Origin: an uncultured Megasphaera sp.
Lineage (GTDB): Bacteria; Bacillota; Negativicutes; Veillonellales; Megasphaeraceae
Assembly (NCBI GenBank): GCA_900554215.1
Contig: USGG01000045.1
Location: 1-15,954 of the forward strand
Direction: 5' to 3'
Length of the DNA: 15,954 bases
The position numbers were made by a program, and so were the translations under genes. Position 1 is the stretch's first letter. Each line of letters begins with the position of its first letter. The notes under the pieces are model-generated. The model saw only the letters and a list, made by a program, of their open reading frames with translations, ran no database searches and was not told the origin of the DNA. Positions 1 through 8,263 of the stretch are shown piece by piece.

Positions 1-456
1 AGCGTAGAGGTAGATTACGGTATTTCTTTGGGAGACTATTCGTCTGTTTCTGGAGCGTACGGCTTGAATTTTGGCTACAATGGAACGGTAGACGGCAAAA
101 ATGGAATCAATATAGGTTCAATGGGGAAGGCTGCAGCAGAAAACGCCTTGAATTTTGGGACAGAAGGGATGTCCAGCGGTACCGATTCTATCAATATCGG
201 CACGGAAGGCAGGGCGACGATGAATAACGCCATATCCATTGGCTATCGGGGACAGGCGACGGGCGACAGTACGATTGCGCTTGGCGGCTTCAGTATTGCC
301 GATCATGATAACTCTATTGCGATTGGCGCCAATGGAACGGTACATGCTGTAAATTCTGCATCTGTCGGAGTGGGATCTGCCGTGATGGCGCGGAATTCTC
401 TGTCTCTTGGAAATTCGAATGCCATTGCGATTAACCGCAGCATTCCCTTGGGAGTT
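1..456 (+). repeat. YadA head repeats (left-handed beta-roll)
   Basis: About ten degenerate repeats of roughly 14-16 residues carry the pattern [S/A]-[I/L]-x-[I/L/F]-G, for example INIG, LNFG, ISIG, IALG, IAIG and LSLG. This is the classic YadA/Hep_Hag head repeat, which builds a trimeric beta-roll. The array is cut by the left window edge, so the copy number is a minimum. Two further repeats (VVALG and VFLG) reappear at 931-1005, after a helical interruption. Confidence 0.85.
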
Positions 457-3400
457 TTGGCTGATGATGATATTGCGCATGCCCTGACAACGGCCAAAGC
501 TACACTGGATAATGGAGGCGTAATTGCTTCCAATATTGCGGAGGCTCAAAAGGAAAATGATGCTGCAAAACTGCAGGTGTGGACCACTTACAAGCAGGAG
601 GTTTTTGAGGCTATCGGAAAAGACGGAATAGCCGCGCAAATTGATAAGTATCAGAAGGCGTATGACGAGTCCAATGCCGTATCCGGAGCGCAGCGCGATG
701 AAGATGCTATTGCTGCTACCAAAAAGAATTTGGATTTATGGATGGCTTATCAGCAAGAGGTTCAGCCCCTTTCCAATGTGACGGCAATCGGGACGGCGGC
801 AGAATTTAAAGTTCTTCGAGATAAGCTGTTGGGCGACAATTTTATTGCCGATGAACGACGGTTAACGGCAGAGGAATCGGCGCGATACCGAATCTTGGCG
901 GCAAAGCGGTATGATGTTCCGCTCCATGACGTCGTGGCATTAGGGAATAACATTACGGAAACAACGCTGAATTCAGTTTTCCTGGGAAATAAGGCTGCGT
1001 ATGTGTCCTTTAACCCTGAAAATGTTACGCCGGCTCAGCCACTTTTGAATGCTGACGGAAAGAACATCATACAGGCTGACGGCACGATTGCTTATACTCC
1101 TGTTGCTGATGAAGGGAATACGACTAGAGGAATAGATACTTCATATACTAATGAAGTGGTGTATACGTATCGGAGAAATAAAGACGGACAAATTGAAATC
1201 ATTCGCGTGTCTCACGATTTTGCCGGAGCCAGGAATGTTGTCGGAGTAGTCAGTGTCGGCGGTGAAGTTGCCGGGTACGATCAAAAAACGATTAAGGTGA
1301 CGGATCCTGAGACGGGACAGATTGTCGATAAAACCGTGAAAATTCCGATTGTCGCTACGAGACGTATTCAGAATGTCGCGCCGGGACTACTGTCGCCTAC
1401 ATCGTCAGATGCCGTTAACGGCAGTCAGTTGTATGCGTTAGGTCATGTTGTCGGTAATTTGGCAACCAGCGTGGCCGATCAAATTGGACCCAATACGACG
1501 ATTACAGAGGACGGAAAAGTTGTGTTTGACGATGGAGCATATGGAATCGGCGGCACAAAAGAGGCACCGACTCATGCATATAATCTCGTTGATTTTATTA
1601 ATATGCGTCGCATAGAGCTCCGGGGCGATACCGATTGGCATCGGGGCAAAGACGGGCAATGGCAGATGATAAGCAATAGTCCGGGGATGGCTGAAATTCA
1701 TGCGAAAACGACGGCAGACGGGCATACGGTATATGAAGTACATGTAGATCAGTTTATGGATACACAGGCCCGAAACGGCAATACCGTTGTCAAAGCCGAG
1801 GATAACTACTGGTATGAAACAGCTGAGTTAGAGGATAAAACGTATATTCCCGAAGAAAACAAGTGGTATGCAAAAGCCGATGCCGCTGTCAATGAAAGGC
1901 AAGCTGACGGGAAATGGTATGCGAAAGCTGATATTCAGGATAAGGCTTATGTCAATGGCAAATGGTACAACAACAGCGATTTGGGAAAGGATGGAAAAAC
2001 CTTTTATGAAAGCGATCAGAACTGGTATAATACATCCGATATGGTCAACGGCAAGCCTGCTGCTAATGCACGCCCTGTAGCGGCTCCTGATGAAGCAGCT
2101 GTTTCTGAAGCGGCAGTTGTTCCTGTTTCGAATCCGAATAAAGCTGTGTTAGAAAATGTGCTTATTGATCCGAATAACCATACTCCGACGCTGCTGAACG
2201 GCATAGAAAGCCTGTTTGAGACGACGGTGACGGGAAACGGCGTCAAGGAGAACACGGAATTGGGGGATATAGGCCTCGGTACCAATACGTTTATTGCGGC
2301 GCTGAATGACTCTCCTGCTGAAAAAAGCCATTATGCGGCGACAGTCGGCGACTTGAAAAAAATGTCAGACACGCCTCTGTTTTTCTCTGGCAATGCCGGA
2401 ACTGCTGACGAATCAGAGAACGGAGCGAATACCTTCTCTAGAAAGTTGAGCCAAAATATCAATATAGTAGGCGATATAGAGCTGTCGAAAACCGATGCAG
2501 CCGGAAAAGCGAAAGAATTGGCTGCTATGGTAACAAACGGCAATATCGGCGTTGTATCTGACGGCAAAGAAACGCTGACGATAAAAATGGCTTCTGATTT
2601 GAAGGGGCTTCATTCTATTACGACGACGGAAACGTCAGACGACGGTACGACACGGACAACTGTCGTAAATGGATCTGGCGTGGAAACGAATGGACATGTC
2701 GTCATGACAGGCGGCAGCACAGGGGACAATACCACTCCTAAAGCGGATATGATTGTCGTGCAGGGGATGCCTGGCGTAGACTCTGCAAAGGATACAGGAA
2801 CAGGATCTAGCAGTGAAAGCTCTCTATCGTATATGGATCGGATTCAATATACGGATAGTGCCAGCAAGACGCATCAAGTGGCGACGCTTGATGATGGATG
2901 GTTCTTGCAGGCCAATGGAAATAGTCCGGTTTCTGTCAAGCTGAATGATACGGTTCAGCTGAAAGACGGAATCAATGCAAAGGTTTCTCCTATTGCGTCA
3001 AAGGGCGGAATTCATACGTTCCAAATTAATGTAACTGGTCTGCCGCTGGTATTTTCGGACAACAAGGGTAGCATACTGACGAAGATAGGCGATGTCTATT
3101 ACCGGGAGGATGATATCGAAAACGGCTCTCCGAAGCCGGGTGCTGACGCTATCTCACCGAATCAGATACGAGCTGCCATTTCCTTAGTCGGTGCTGACGG
3201 GAGCAGGACGAATCCGCTGCAGCTTGAAAATCTGGGCAGCGGACTTATGGCGAAAGACGGCAGTTCTGTATTGCTGTCTGAAGTGACAGACGATAACCCC
3301 GTTTGGAATAATGCCGTCAATGTAGGCGATTTGAAGAATGCTGTTGCTTCGCTGACGACAGGCAGCGCTGGCGGAGGATTCGGCTTGACCGGCAATGACT

Positions 3401-6400
3401 GGAGTAAGGCGGTAATGCAGGATTTGGGAAATACGATAGCTGTTCAGGGCGGTATGACGGACAGTGAAGAACGTACAGATGTGAATACCTATGTCAGCGT
3501 TCAGGAACGTCAGGGAAAAAACGTTTTGGTCGTGGAAATGGCTAAAAATCTGAAGGATTTAACATCTCTGTCGGCTAGCCAGGACGTATCTGGCAGTGAC
3601 GGACAGTCTGTGCGTCAGACGACGATTCTTGACGGAAATGGCGTTGTAATCCGGACAGAAACGCAGGGAGACAATCCGACGACGACAGTCCATACGAAGT
3701 TGACTGAACAAGGATTGGAAACAACAGAGTCCATAGCTATTGCCGGAGGCGGTAAAGACGGTCCGGCCGCTGTATTGAATAAAGACGAGGACGGCGCCGG
3801 GCATATTATTCTCCAAGGCAGCGGCAATGGTGGAGAAGTTCCCAAGGCCGATATTTTGGTTAGCCGCGGAGATGGTGCGCTGGATAACAATACTGGAATA
3901 TATGAAGACAAGCCGTATATGGATCGCCTGCAATATACAGACAGTGCGCTGAAGGTTCACCGTGTAGCCACCCTTGATGATGGCTTTATATTGGATACGA
4001 ACGGTAATAATAAGAAAAAGGTTTTCTTAAATCAAACCGTTAATGTCGTAGACGGCGTCAATACGGCTGTATCAGAGATTAACGATAATGAGGGAATATA
4101 CTCGTTTCATGTCGACGTGACTGGCTTGCCTATGGAATATGTCGATGCAGACGGACAGGTACTCGTACGCATTGGCGATACCTTCTATACGAAAAACAGC
4201 ATAAAGGATGGCTCTGCTTCCGGAGCAACAGAAGGTACCCCTGTCAATATTCGCCTGACAGAAGCAGCTGGCCGCGGAGAAGGTGATGTACCGACGCTGA
4301 CTCAGGTAGGCAGCGGTCGCCGGAGCGGTGCGGGAACAGATAGTACCCCGTGGGAGGCTTTCTTTGACTCGGCTTCCGAAAAGACGGTTGCACCGATGCT
4401 GACTAATGGCGCCAACATCGGCGATGTAAAAGCAGCTATTGAATATATTGCAAAAGCTGGAACCGGAACTGGTGAAACAGGCGGGTTTGGTCTGAAGGGC
4501 AACAACGGTACTGTACGGCAGGATCTGGGGAGTGTCATTGCGGTGAGAGGCGGTATGGATGATACTGCCAAGCGCACGGATGAAAATACATATGTCAGCG
4601 TTCAGGGCGAGACCAAAGAACTCGTTGTAGAACTGGCTAAAGACCTGAAAGGGCTGACATCGGTAACGACGACTGGTGAAAATGGAACGAAGACCGTTCT
4701 CAGCGGTACAGGAGTGGAGGCATCGCGGACGACTAAAGACGAGCAGGGCAGCGAAATTGTTGAGAAAACTGCTCTTACTGCAGGCGGAATATCCCTTGAA
4801 GACGGAAAAGGAGGTTCGTACACGGCTTCTGCAGACGGAAGCATTATTCGGGATGCTGAAGGCAACCAGACCGAAACAAACAGCGGCGGCATTGTAATTA
4901 CTGCTGCCGGCCATGAGTCCGTATCGCTGACAGAAACTGGTTTGGATAATGGTGGAAACCAGATTCAGCATGTTGCCAGTGGTCTGACAGATGAGAACGG
5001 AAAAGCAGTTGATGATTTATCGAAGGCCGTCGATACTAACGCTGTAAATGTCGGTGACTTAAAGAGCGTGTATAATGCATTGACGACCAATTTGTCCAAC
5101 ACCGTAAATACGCAGCCTTTAACCTTTAAAGGTGACAGCGGTGCGCCTATTACCCGCAAACTTGGAGAGACGCTGGCCATTAAAGGCGGGGCCAGCGGTA
5201 CGCTGACTTCGGGAAATATCGGCGTTGTGTCTGATGGCAGCGATACGCTGAATATCGAACTGGCTGACACGCTTACAGGGCTGAAAGGCATTACTTCTGA
5301 TACAATTACTGCCAATAGTTCGCTGACTGTCGGCAAGGAAAAAGATCAGACTACAATACTCGGTTCGGAAATGATTTCCGATAAGAATGGCAGCAAGACG
5401 ACTATAAGCGGCAACCAGATTCATACATCTGATGCATCGGGAAATCATACGATGCATATTGATGGTGACCGCATCATTGCACAAAATAACGAAAATAGGC
5501 CTGGTGGCGGCAGCAAGAGTATCTTTGGTTCGGATCAGATTTATCACGTTGACGGCAGCGGAAACGAGGTAGCTATTCAAGGCGATACGATTACGGCCCG
5601 CGGCAAAGACAATCAGGGCAATATGCATGAGACGGAAATAAATCAGAGCGGCGTTGCTTCTTCCGCAACGGATCAGGACGGCACTTTCGTTCGTACCGCC
5701 GTCATTGATGACGGCGGCCTGACGGTTCGGGCTAATCCGCTGAAGCGTCAGGACGGCACTGTTTTACAGGACAGTGACGGCAATCCTGTTTACGGGACGG
5801 AGACGCATGTAGCTGAAACGGGTGTTGTTATTGTCGGTGCTTCGGAGTCTGGGCGAGTATCTGCTGTTTCCCTGACAGCAGACGGGCTCAATAACGGCGG
5901 GAATCGCATTACAAACGTTGCCCCTGGCGTAGATGCGACCGATGCTGTCAACGTGTCGCAGCTTCATGGCATGGAATCCAATCTTCGCAATGAAATCGGC
6001 GATGTAGGTGCCGCATCGGCAGCATTAGCCGGCTTGAAGCCTATTCAGTATGATCCGCTGGAACCGACACAGATCATGGCTGCTGCCGGTACCTATCGAG
6101 GCAAGCAGTCGGTGGCTCTGGGGATTGCTCATTACAAAAATGAAGATCTGATGTTCCATTTCGGCGCGACCATCGGTTCTGCTCATACGATGGCCAATAT
6201 CGGCGTTACCTATAAATTCGGAAGTCATGATGAAAAGAAGGTGATTCCGGAACGGTACAAAGCAGGCCCTATTAGTTCGGCATATGTCATGCAGGATGAA
6301 ATTACGGCTCTTAAGGCAGAGAATGCACGCATGCAGGCTGATGGAGAAAAGCTCAGTGCGGCATACAGCGAATTGAATGAAATGTATAAGCAGGTACAGA

Positions 6401-6459
6401 AGGACAATGAGGAAATGAAACGCCAGCTTGCCTATTTGATGGAGCGCGTAAAGGGATAA
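1..6459 (+). CDS. Trimeric autotransporter adhesin (YadA-like), 5'-partial
   Basis: The frame is open from base 1 with no stop, so the signal peptide and true start lie upstream; the first start-like codon (TTG at 28) is inside a head repeat. The visible 2152 residues show, in order: YadA-type head repeats (residues 1-152), a helical insert (153-310), two more head repeats (311-335), a HIM/neck motif ending DAVNGSQL (about 455-480), a WY repeat block (601-680), four modules each headed by VGDLK/VGDVK (from about residues 780, 1105, 1471, 1681), a beta-repeat stalk, a final HIM plus DAVNVSQL neck (about 1960-1990) and a YadA anchor ending in YKFG (about 2005-2074). A 79-residue coiled-coil tail follows. 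I see no cysteine, as is common for secreted adhesins. The family forms surface trimers that bind host or microbial partners; the ligand here is unknown. Its base composition looks more AT-rich than the genes downstream. Confidence 0.95.
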   Translation, partial: SVEVDYGISLGDYSSVSGAYGLNFGYNGTVDGKNGINIGSMGKAAAENALNFGTEGMSSGTDSINIGTEGRATMNNAISIGYRGQATGDSTIALGGFSIADHDNSIAIGANGTVHAVNSASVGVGSAVMARNSLSLGNSNAIAINRSIPLGVLADDDIAHALTTAKATLDNGGVIASNIAEAQKENDAAKLQVWTTYKQEVFEAIGKDGIAAQIDKYQKAYDESNAVSGAQRDEDAIAATKKNLDLWMAYQQEVQPLSNVTAIGTAAEFKVLRDKLLGDNFIADERRLTAEESARYRILAAKRYDVPLHDVVALGNNITETTLNSVFLGNKAAYVSFNPENVTPAQPLLNADGKNIIQADGTIAYTPVADEGNTTRGIDTSYTNEVVYTYRRNKDGQIEIIRVSHDFAGARNVVGVVSVGGEVAGYDQKTIKVTDPETGQIVDKTVKIPIVATRRIQNVAPGLLSPTSSDAVNGSQLYALGHVVGNLATSVADQIGPNTTITEDGKVVFDDGAYGIGGTKEAPTHAYNLVDFINMRRIELRGDTDWHRGKDGQWQMISNSPGMAEIHAKTTADGHTVYEVHVDQFMDTQARNGNTVVKAEDNYWYETAELEDKTYIPEENKWYAKADAAVNERQADGKWYAKADIQDKAYVNGKWYNNSDLGKDGKTFYESDQNWYNTSDMVNGKPAANARPVAAPDEAAVSEAAVVPVSNPNKAVLENVLIDPNNHTPTLLNGIESLFETTVTGNGVKENTELGDIGLGTNTFIAALNDSPAEKSHYAATVGDLKKMSDTPLFFSGNAGTADESENGANTFSRKLSQNINIVGDIELSKTDAAGKAKELAAMVTNGNIGVVSDGKETLTIKMASDLKGLHSITTTETSDDGTTRTTVVNGSGVETNGHVVMTGGSTGDNTTPKADMIVVQGMPGVDSAKDTGTGSSSESSLSYMDRIQYTDSASKTHQVATLDDGWFLQANGNSPVSVKLNDTVQLKDGINAKVSPIASKGGIHTFQINVTGLPLVFSDNKGSILTKIGDVYYREDDIENGSPKPGADAISPNQIRAAISLVGADGSRTNPLQLENLGSGLMAKDGSSVLLSEVTDDNPVWNNAVNVGDLKNAVASLTTGSAGGGFGLTGNDWSKAVMQDLGNTIAVQGGMTDSEERTDVNTYVSVQERQGKNVLVVEMAKNLKDLTSLSASQDVSGSDGQSVRQTTILDGNGVVIRTETQGDNPTTTVHTKLTEQGLETTESIAIAGGGKDGPAAVLNKDEDGAGHIILQGSGNGGEVPKADILVSRGDGALDNNTGIYEDKPYMDRLQYTDSALKVHRVATLDDGFILDTNGNNKKKVFLNQTVNVVDGVNTAVSEINDNEGIYSFHVDVTGLPMEYVDADGQVLVRIGDTFYTKNSIKDGSASGATEGTPVNIRLTEAAGRGEGDVPTLTQVGSGRRSGAGTDSTPWEAFFDSASEKTVAPMLTNGANIGDVKAAIEYIAKAGTGTGETGGFGLKGNNGTVRQDLGSVIAVRGGMDDTAKRTDENTYVSVQGETKELVVELAKDLKGLTSVTTTGENGTKTVLSGTGVEASRTTKDEQGSEIVEKTALTAGGISLEDGKGGSYTASADGSIIRDAEGNQTETNSGGIVITAAGHESVSLTETGLDNGGNQIQHVASGLTDENGKAVDDLSKAVDTNAVNVGDLKSVYNALTTNLSNTVNTQPLTFKGDSGAPITRKLGETLAIKGGASGTLTSGNIGVVSDGSDTLNIELADTLTGLKGITSDTITANSSLTVGKEKDQTTILGSEMISDKNGSKTTISGNQIHTSDASGNHTMHIDGDRIIAQNNENRPGGGSKSIFGSDQIYHVDGSGNEVAIQGDTITARGKDNQGNMHETEINQSGVASSATDQDGTFVRTAVIDDGGLTVRANPLKRQDGTVLQDSDGNPVYGTETHVAETGVVIVGASESGRVSAVSLTADGLNNGGNRITNVAPGVDATDAVNVSQLHGMESNLRNEIGDVGAASAALAGLKPIQYDPLEPTQIMAAAGTYRGKQSVALGIAHYKNEDLMFHFGATIGSAHTMANIGVTYKFGSHDEKKVIPERYKAGPISSAYVMQDEITALKAENARMQADGEKLSAAYSELNEMYKQVQKDNEEMKRQLAYLMERVKG
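1801..2040 (+). repeat. WY repeat block inside the adhesin
   Basis: Five tryptophan-tyrosine pairs are encoded at 1810, 1864, 1915, 1963 and 2023, spaced 16-20 codons apart. Each is followed by a similar segment (WYETAEL, WYAKADA, WYAKADI, WYNNSDL, WYNTSDM), so the consensus is roughly WY-x-x-[A/S]-[D/E]. A related FYESD lies between the last two. I do not recognise this as a standard trimeric-adhesin domain. Spaced aromatic pairs recall carbohydrate- or cell-wall-binding repeats, but that parallel is only an inference. Confidence 0.7.
2830..3132 (+). repeat. Adhesin beta module, copy 1
   Basis: This segment starts with YMDRIQYTDS and runs about 101 residues. It aligns without gaps to copy 2 (3916-4221); I count 52 identities in the first 100 positions by hand. 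Each copy lies inside a larger unit of roughly 1.0-1.1 kb headed by a VGDLK neck-like motif (2338 and 3313), which points to module duplication followed by divergence. Confidence 0.8.
3916..4221 (+). repeat. Adhesin beta module, copy 2
   Basis: This is the second copy of the module at 2830-3132. It starts with YMDRLQYTDS and lies 1086 bases (362 codons) downstream of copy 1. Shared landmarks are VATLDDG, VTGLP and IGD. The following VGDVK motif at about 4411 opens the next module. Confidence 0.8.
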
Positions 6460-6480
6460 CAGAGAAACATATTCTATATA

Positions 6481-6518
6481 AAAAAGAGAATCTGTCCGCA
6501 CGGACAGATTCTCTTTTT
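6481..6518. terminator. Bidirectional terminator between the adhesin and nhaD
   Basis: An 18-bp perfect inverted repeat (arms 6481-6498 and 6501-6518, two bases between) starts with AAAAAGAGAA and ends with TTCTCTTTTT. Each strand therefore reads as a GC-containing hairpin followed by a U-run. It lies 21 bases after the adhesin stop and 18 bases beyond the nhaD stop on the other strand, so it can end both convergent transcripts. Confidence 0.93.
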
Positions 6519-6536
6519 GTATGAGTACATCTGCAT

Positions 6537-7982
6537 TTACCAGAAGAAAATGATCATATCGAGGATAAAGGTCGGAATAAGAATGGCACAGGACCAACCC
6601 ATATATCCAAAGAAGCTGGGCATTTTGATCTTGTTTTCTTCGGCGATGGATTTGACCATGAAGTTCGGTGCGTTGCCGATATACGTGTTAGCCCCCATGA
6701 ATACGGCGCCGGCTGAAATGGCTTCCAGCATGAGCTGGGATACCGTGCCGACGGAGGTAGCGATGCCCTGCGTTGCGCCGAGGGCTCCTGCAGTCTGGAG
6801 GAAGACGAGGTACGTCGGCGTGTTGTCCAGGAAGGACGACAGCGCACCCGTCGCCCAGAACATCTGCCACGGTTCGGACAAGCCCAGTTCAGCTCCGTGA
6901 GTTTTCAGGAAAATCAGGGCCGGAATCATGGTGATGAAAATGCCGATGAACAGCTTCGCCACTTCGGCGATAGGCGCATAGGTAAATTCGTTGAGCTGAC
7001 GCGTTTCCGTCTTTGTCGTCTTGAGGGATAAGTACGCCGCCAGCAGGATGAGGATGATTTCGACTACCGTCGCATAGGGGAAGACGATTTCATCGTATAC
7101 GGGAATGCCCGCTCCATTGGCGAAGAAGGCGAATTCCTTGGGAAGGACGCCGTTGGCGACGACACCGACGATGATCAGGGCGATGAAGACGATATTGTGC
7201 GCGCCTTCAACGCGAATCGGTTCTTTTTCAGCGGGCTGGTTATCCTGAGGCGAGCGGCCGGCGGCCAGCTCCTTTTTGTATAAATGGGAATCGAGGAAGA
7301 AAAAGACGAGGAACAGGATGACCATATTAAACAATAAAATAGGCAGGAGATGGAAGGTCCAGGTAAAGGGAACGCCGCGCTGGAAGCCCATGAACAGGGG
7401 CGGGTCGCCGAGAGGCGTCAGGCATCCGCCGATGTTGGCAACGAGGAAGATGAAGAACACGATGACGTGGACCTTTTTCTGCCGCCAGGCGTTGGCCTTG
7501 ATGACCGGCCGGATCATGAGCATGGCCGCGCCGGTCGTACCGACCCAGCTGGCCAGGACGGTGCCGATGAGCAGGAGCAGGGCGTTGATCTTCGGCGTGC
7601 CCGCTAAGGTCCCCTTGACGGCGATGCCGCCGGCGACGACGAACAGGCCGAAGAGAAGGACGATAAAGGGAACGTAATCGATCAATACCGATTCAAGGAG
7701 CCGGAACAGGGCTTCGCCCATTCCGTATGCCGCGGCGAAGGGAACGAGGAAGACCAGCGACCAGCCGATAGCCACGGCAAGCATGTTTTTTTCCCACCAG
7801 TGGGGCTTGACGAGGGGGCAAATGGCGATGGACAAGAGCATGCCGACGAAGGGGATAATGCTCCAGGCCGGCAGGGTGGCGCTGACGACGGCGTGAGCGC
7901 CGCCTTCGCTGGCGAACGCTGCCGGAACAGACGTCAGGCAGAGCAGCAGCGCAAGGCATAAGGGACGGAATAATGTTTTCAT
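6537..7982 (-). CDS. nhaD: NhaD-type Na+/H+ antiporter
   Basis: This is a polytopic inner-membrane protein of 481 residues that exchanges sodium (or lithium) for protons, in the ArsB/NhaD group of the ion transporter superfamily. Residues 1-24 look like a cleavable signal peptide (AFA-SE), followed by about 11-12 hydrophobic segments. Family motifs are clear: TGAAMLMIRP (about 149), NIGGCLTPLGDPPLF (about 183), SSFLDNTPTY (about 382) and GANTYIGNAPNFMVKS (about 430). I chose the ATG at 7982 because it begins the signal peptide and follows an AGGCGG-like site by about 11 bases. An in-frame ATG at 8027 has no ribosome binding site and lies only a few bases after the predicted transcription start. 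The gene is monocistronic and divergent from the usp pair. The exact ion is inferred from the family. Confidence 0.9.
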   Translation of the reverse strand: MKTLFRPLCLALLLCLTSVPAAFASEGGAHAVVSATLPAWSIIPFVGMLLSIAICPLVKPHWWEKNMLAVAIGWSLVFLVPFAAAYGMGEALFRLLESVLIDYVPFIVLLFGLFVVAGGIAVKGTLAGTPKINALLLLIGTVLASWVGTTGAAMLMIRPVIKANAWRQKKVHVIVFFIFLVANIGGCLTPLGDPPLFMGFQRGVPFTWTFHLLPILLFNMVILFLVFFFLDSHLYKKELAAGRSPQDNQPAEKEPIRVEGAHNIVFIALIIVGVVANGVLPKEFAFFANGAGIPVYDEIVFPYATVVEIILILLAAYLSLKTTKTETRQLNEFTYAPIAEVAKLFIGIFITMIPALIFLKTHGAELGLSEPWQMFWATGALSSFLDNTPTYLVFLQTAGALGATQGIATSVGTVSQLMLEAISAGAVFMGANTYIGNAPNFMVKSIAEENKIKMPSFFGYMGWSCAILIPTFILDMIIFFW

Positions 7983-8032
7983 TTCGGTAACAACCGCCTT
8001 TCTTTTGGAAATACAAGCCGTTTCCATGTATT

Positions 8033-8053
8033 ACTTATAATTATAACATAAGT
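8033..8053. promoter_or_regulatory. Inverted repeat over the nhaD -10, operator candidate
   Basis: ACTTAT (8033-8038) and ATAAGT (8048-8053) form a perfect 6-9-6 inverted repeat that brackets the nhaD -10 box and the likely transcription start. A repressor bound there would block the promoter. The region is AT-rich, so chance is possible. Confidence 0.4.
8040..8048 (-). promoter_or_regulatory. Extended -10 promoter of nhaD
   Basis: Read on the - strand, TGT precedes a consensus TATAAT, forming a perfect extended -10 (TGnTATAAT). The -35 position 17 bases upstream (8063-8068, TACATT) is poor, as is usual for extended -10 promoters. Transcription would begin near 8033, leaving a leader of about 50 bases before the ATG at 7982. 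Confidence 0.7.
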
Positions 8054-8195
8054 TAGAGGATGAATGTACTAATTTTTAGAAAAGATGAGTATAACGTATA
8101 ACACATCGAAATGAGCTCCGATACCTGCCGATACTGTATGACGAAATGACATGACGAGGTAGATTTTTACGCAGAAATCTGTTTTTTCGTAAAGA

Positions 8196-8256
8196 AAAAG
8201 AAGGATTTTGGCGACGTATAGAGAAATTATCTATATAGAAAGGGTAAGACAGGAGG
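8196..8256 (+). promoter_or_regulatory. Upstream region of the first usp gene, copy 1
   Basis: The stretch from 8196 (AAAAGAAGGATTTT, then ACGTATA and ATTATCTATATAGA) matches the region upstream of the second usp gene in content and order. A likely -10 (TATATA) lies near 8232-8237; no strong -35 is visible. The ribosome binding site AGGAGG (8251-8256) is 7 bases from the ATG. The 20 bases around the start (8248-8267) are identical to those of the second gene. Confidence 0.55.
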
Positions 8257-8263
8257 GATTCAT

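Noticed and set aside
28..30. TTG as the adhesin start codon
   Set aside because: The frame stays open to base 1, a head repeat already precedes it, and no signal peptide or ribosome binding site is present; the gene continues upstream.
1801..2040. Choline-binding repeats as the identity of the WY block
   Set aside because: The aromatic spacing is superficially similar, but the Gly/Trp pattern and length of choline-binding repeats are not matched.
4072..4971. A 299-codon open frame antisense inside the adhesin
   Set aside because: Composition looks like a shadow of the repeat-rich adhesin frame; the adhesin modules run through it without interruption.
8161..8190. AGATTT/AAATCT hairpin followed by six T, as a terminator
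   Set aside because: It lies in the divergent upstream region with no transcript expected to end there, and the 6-bp stem is almost all A-T.
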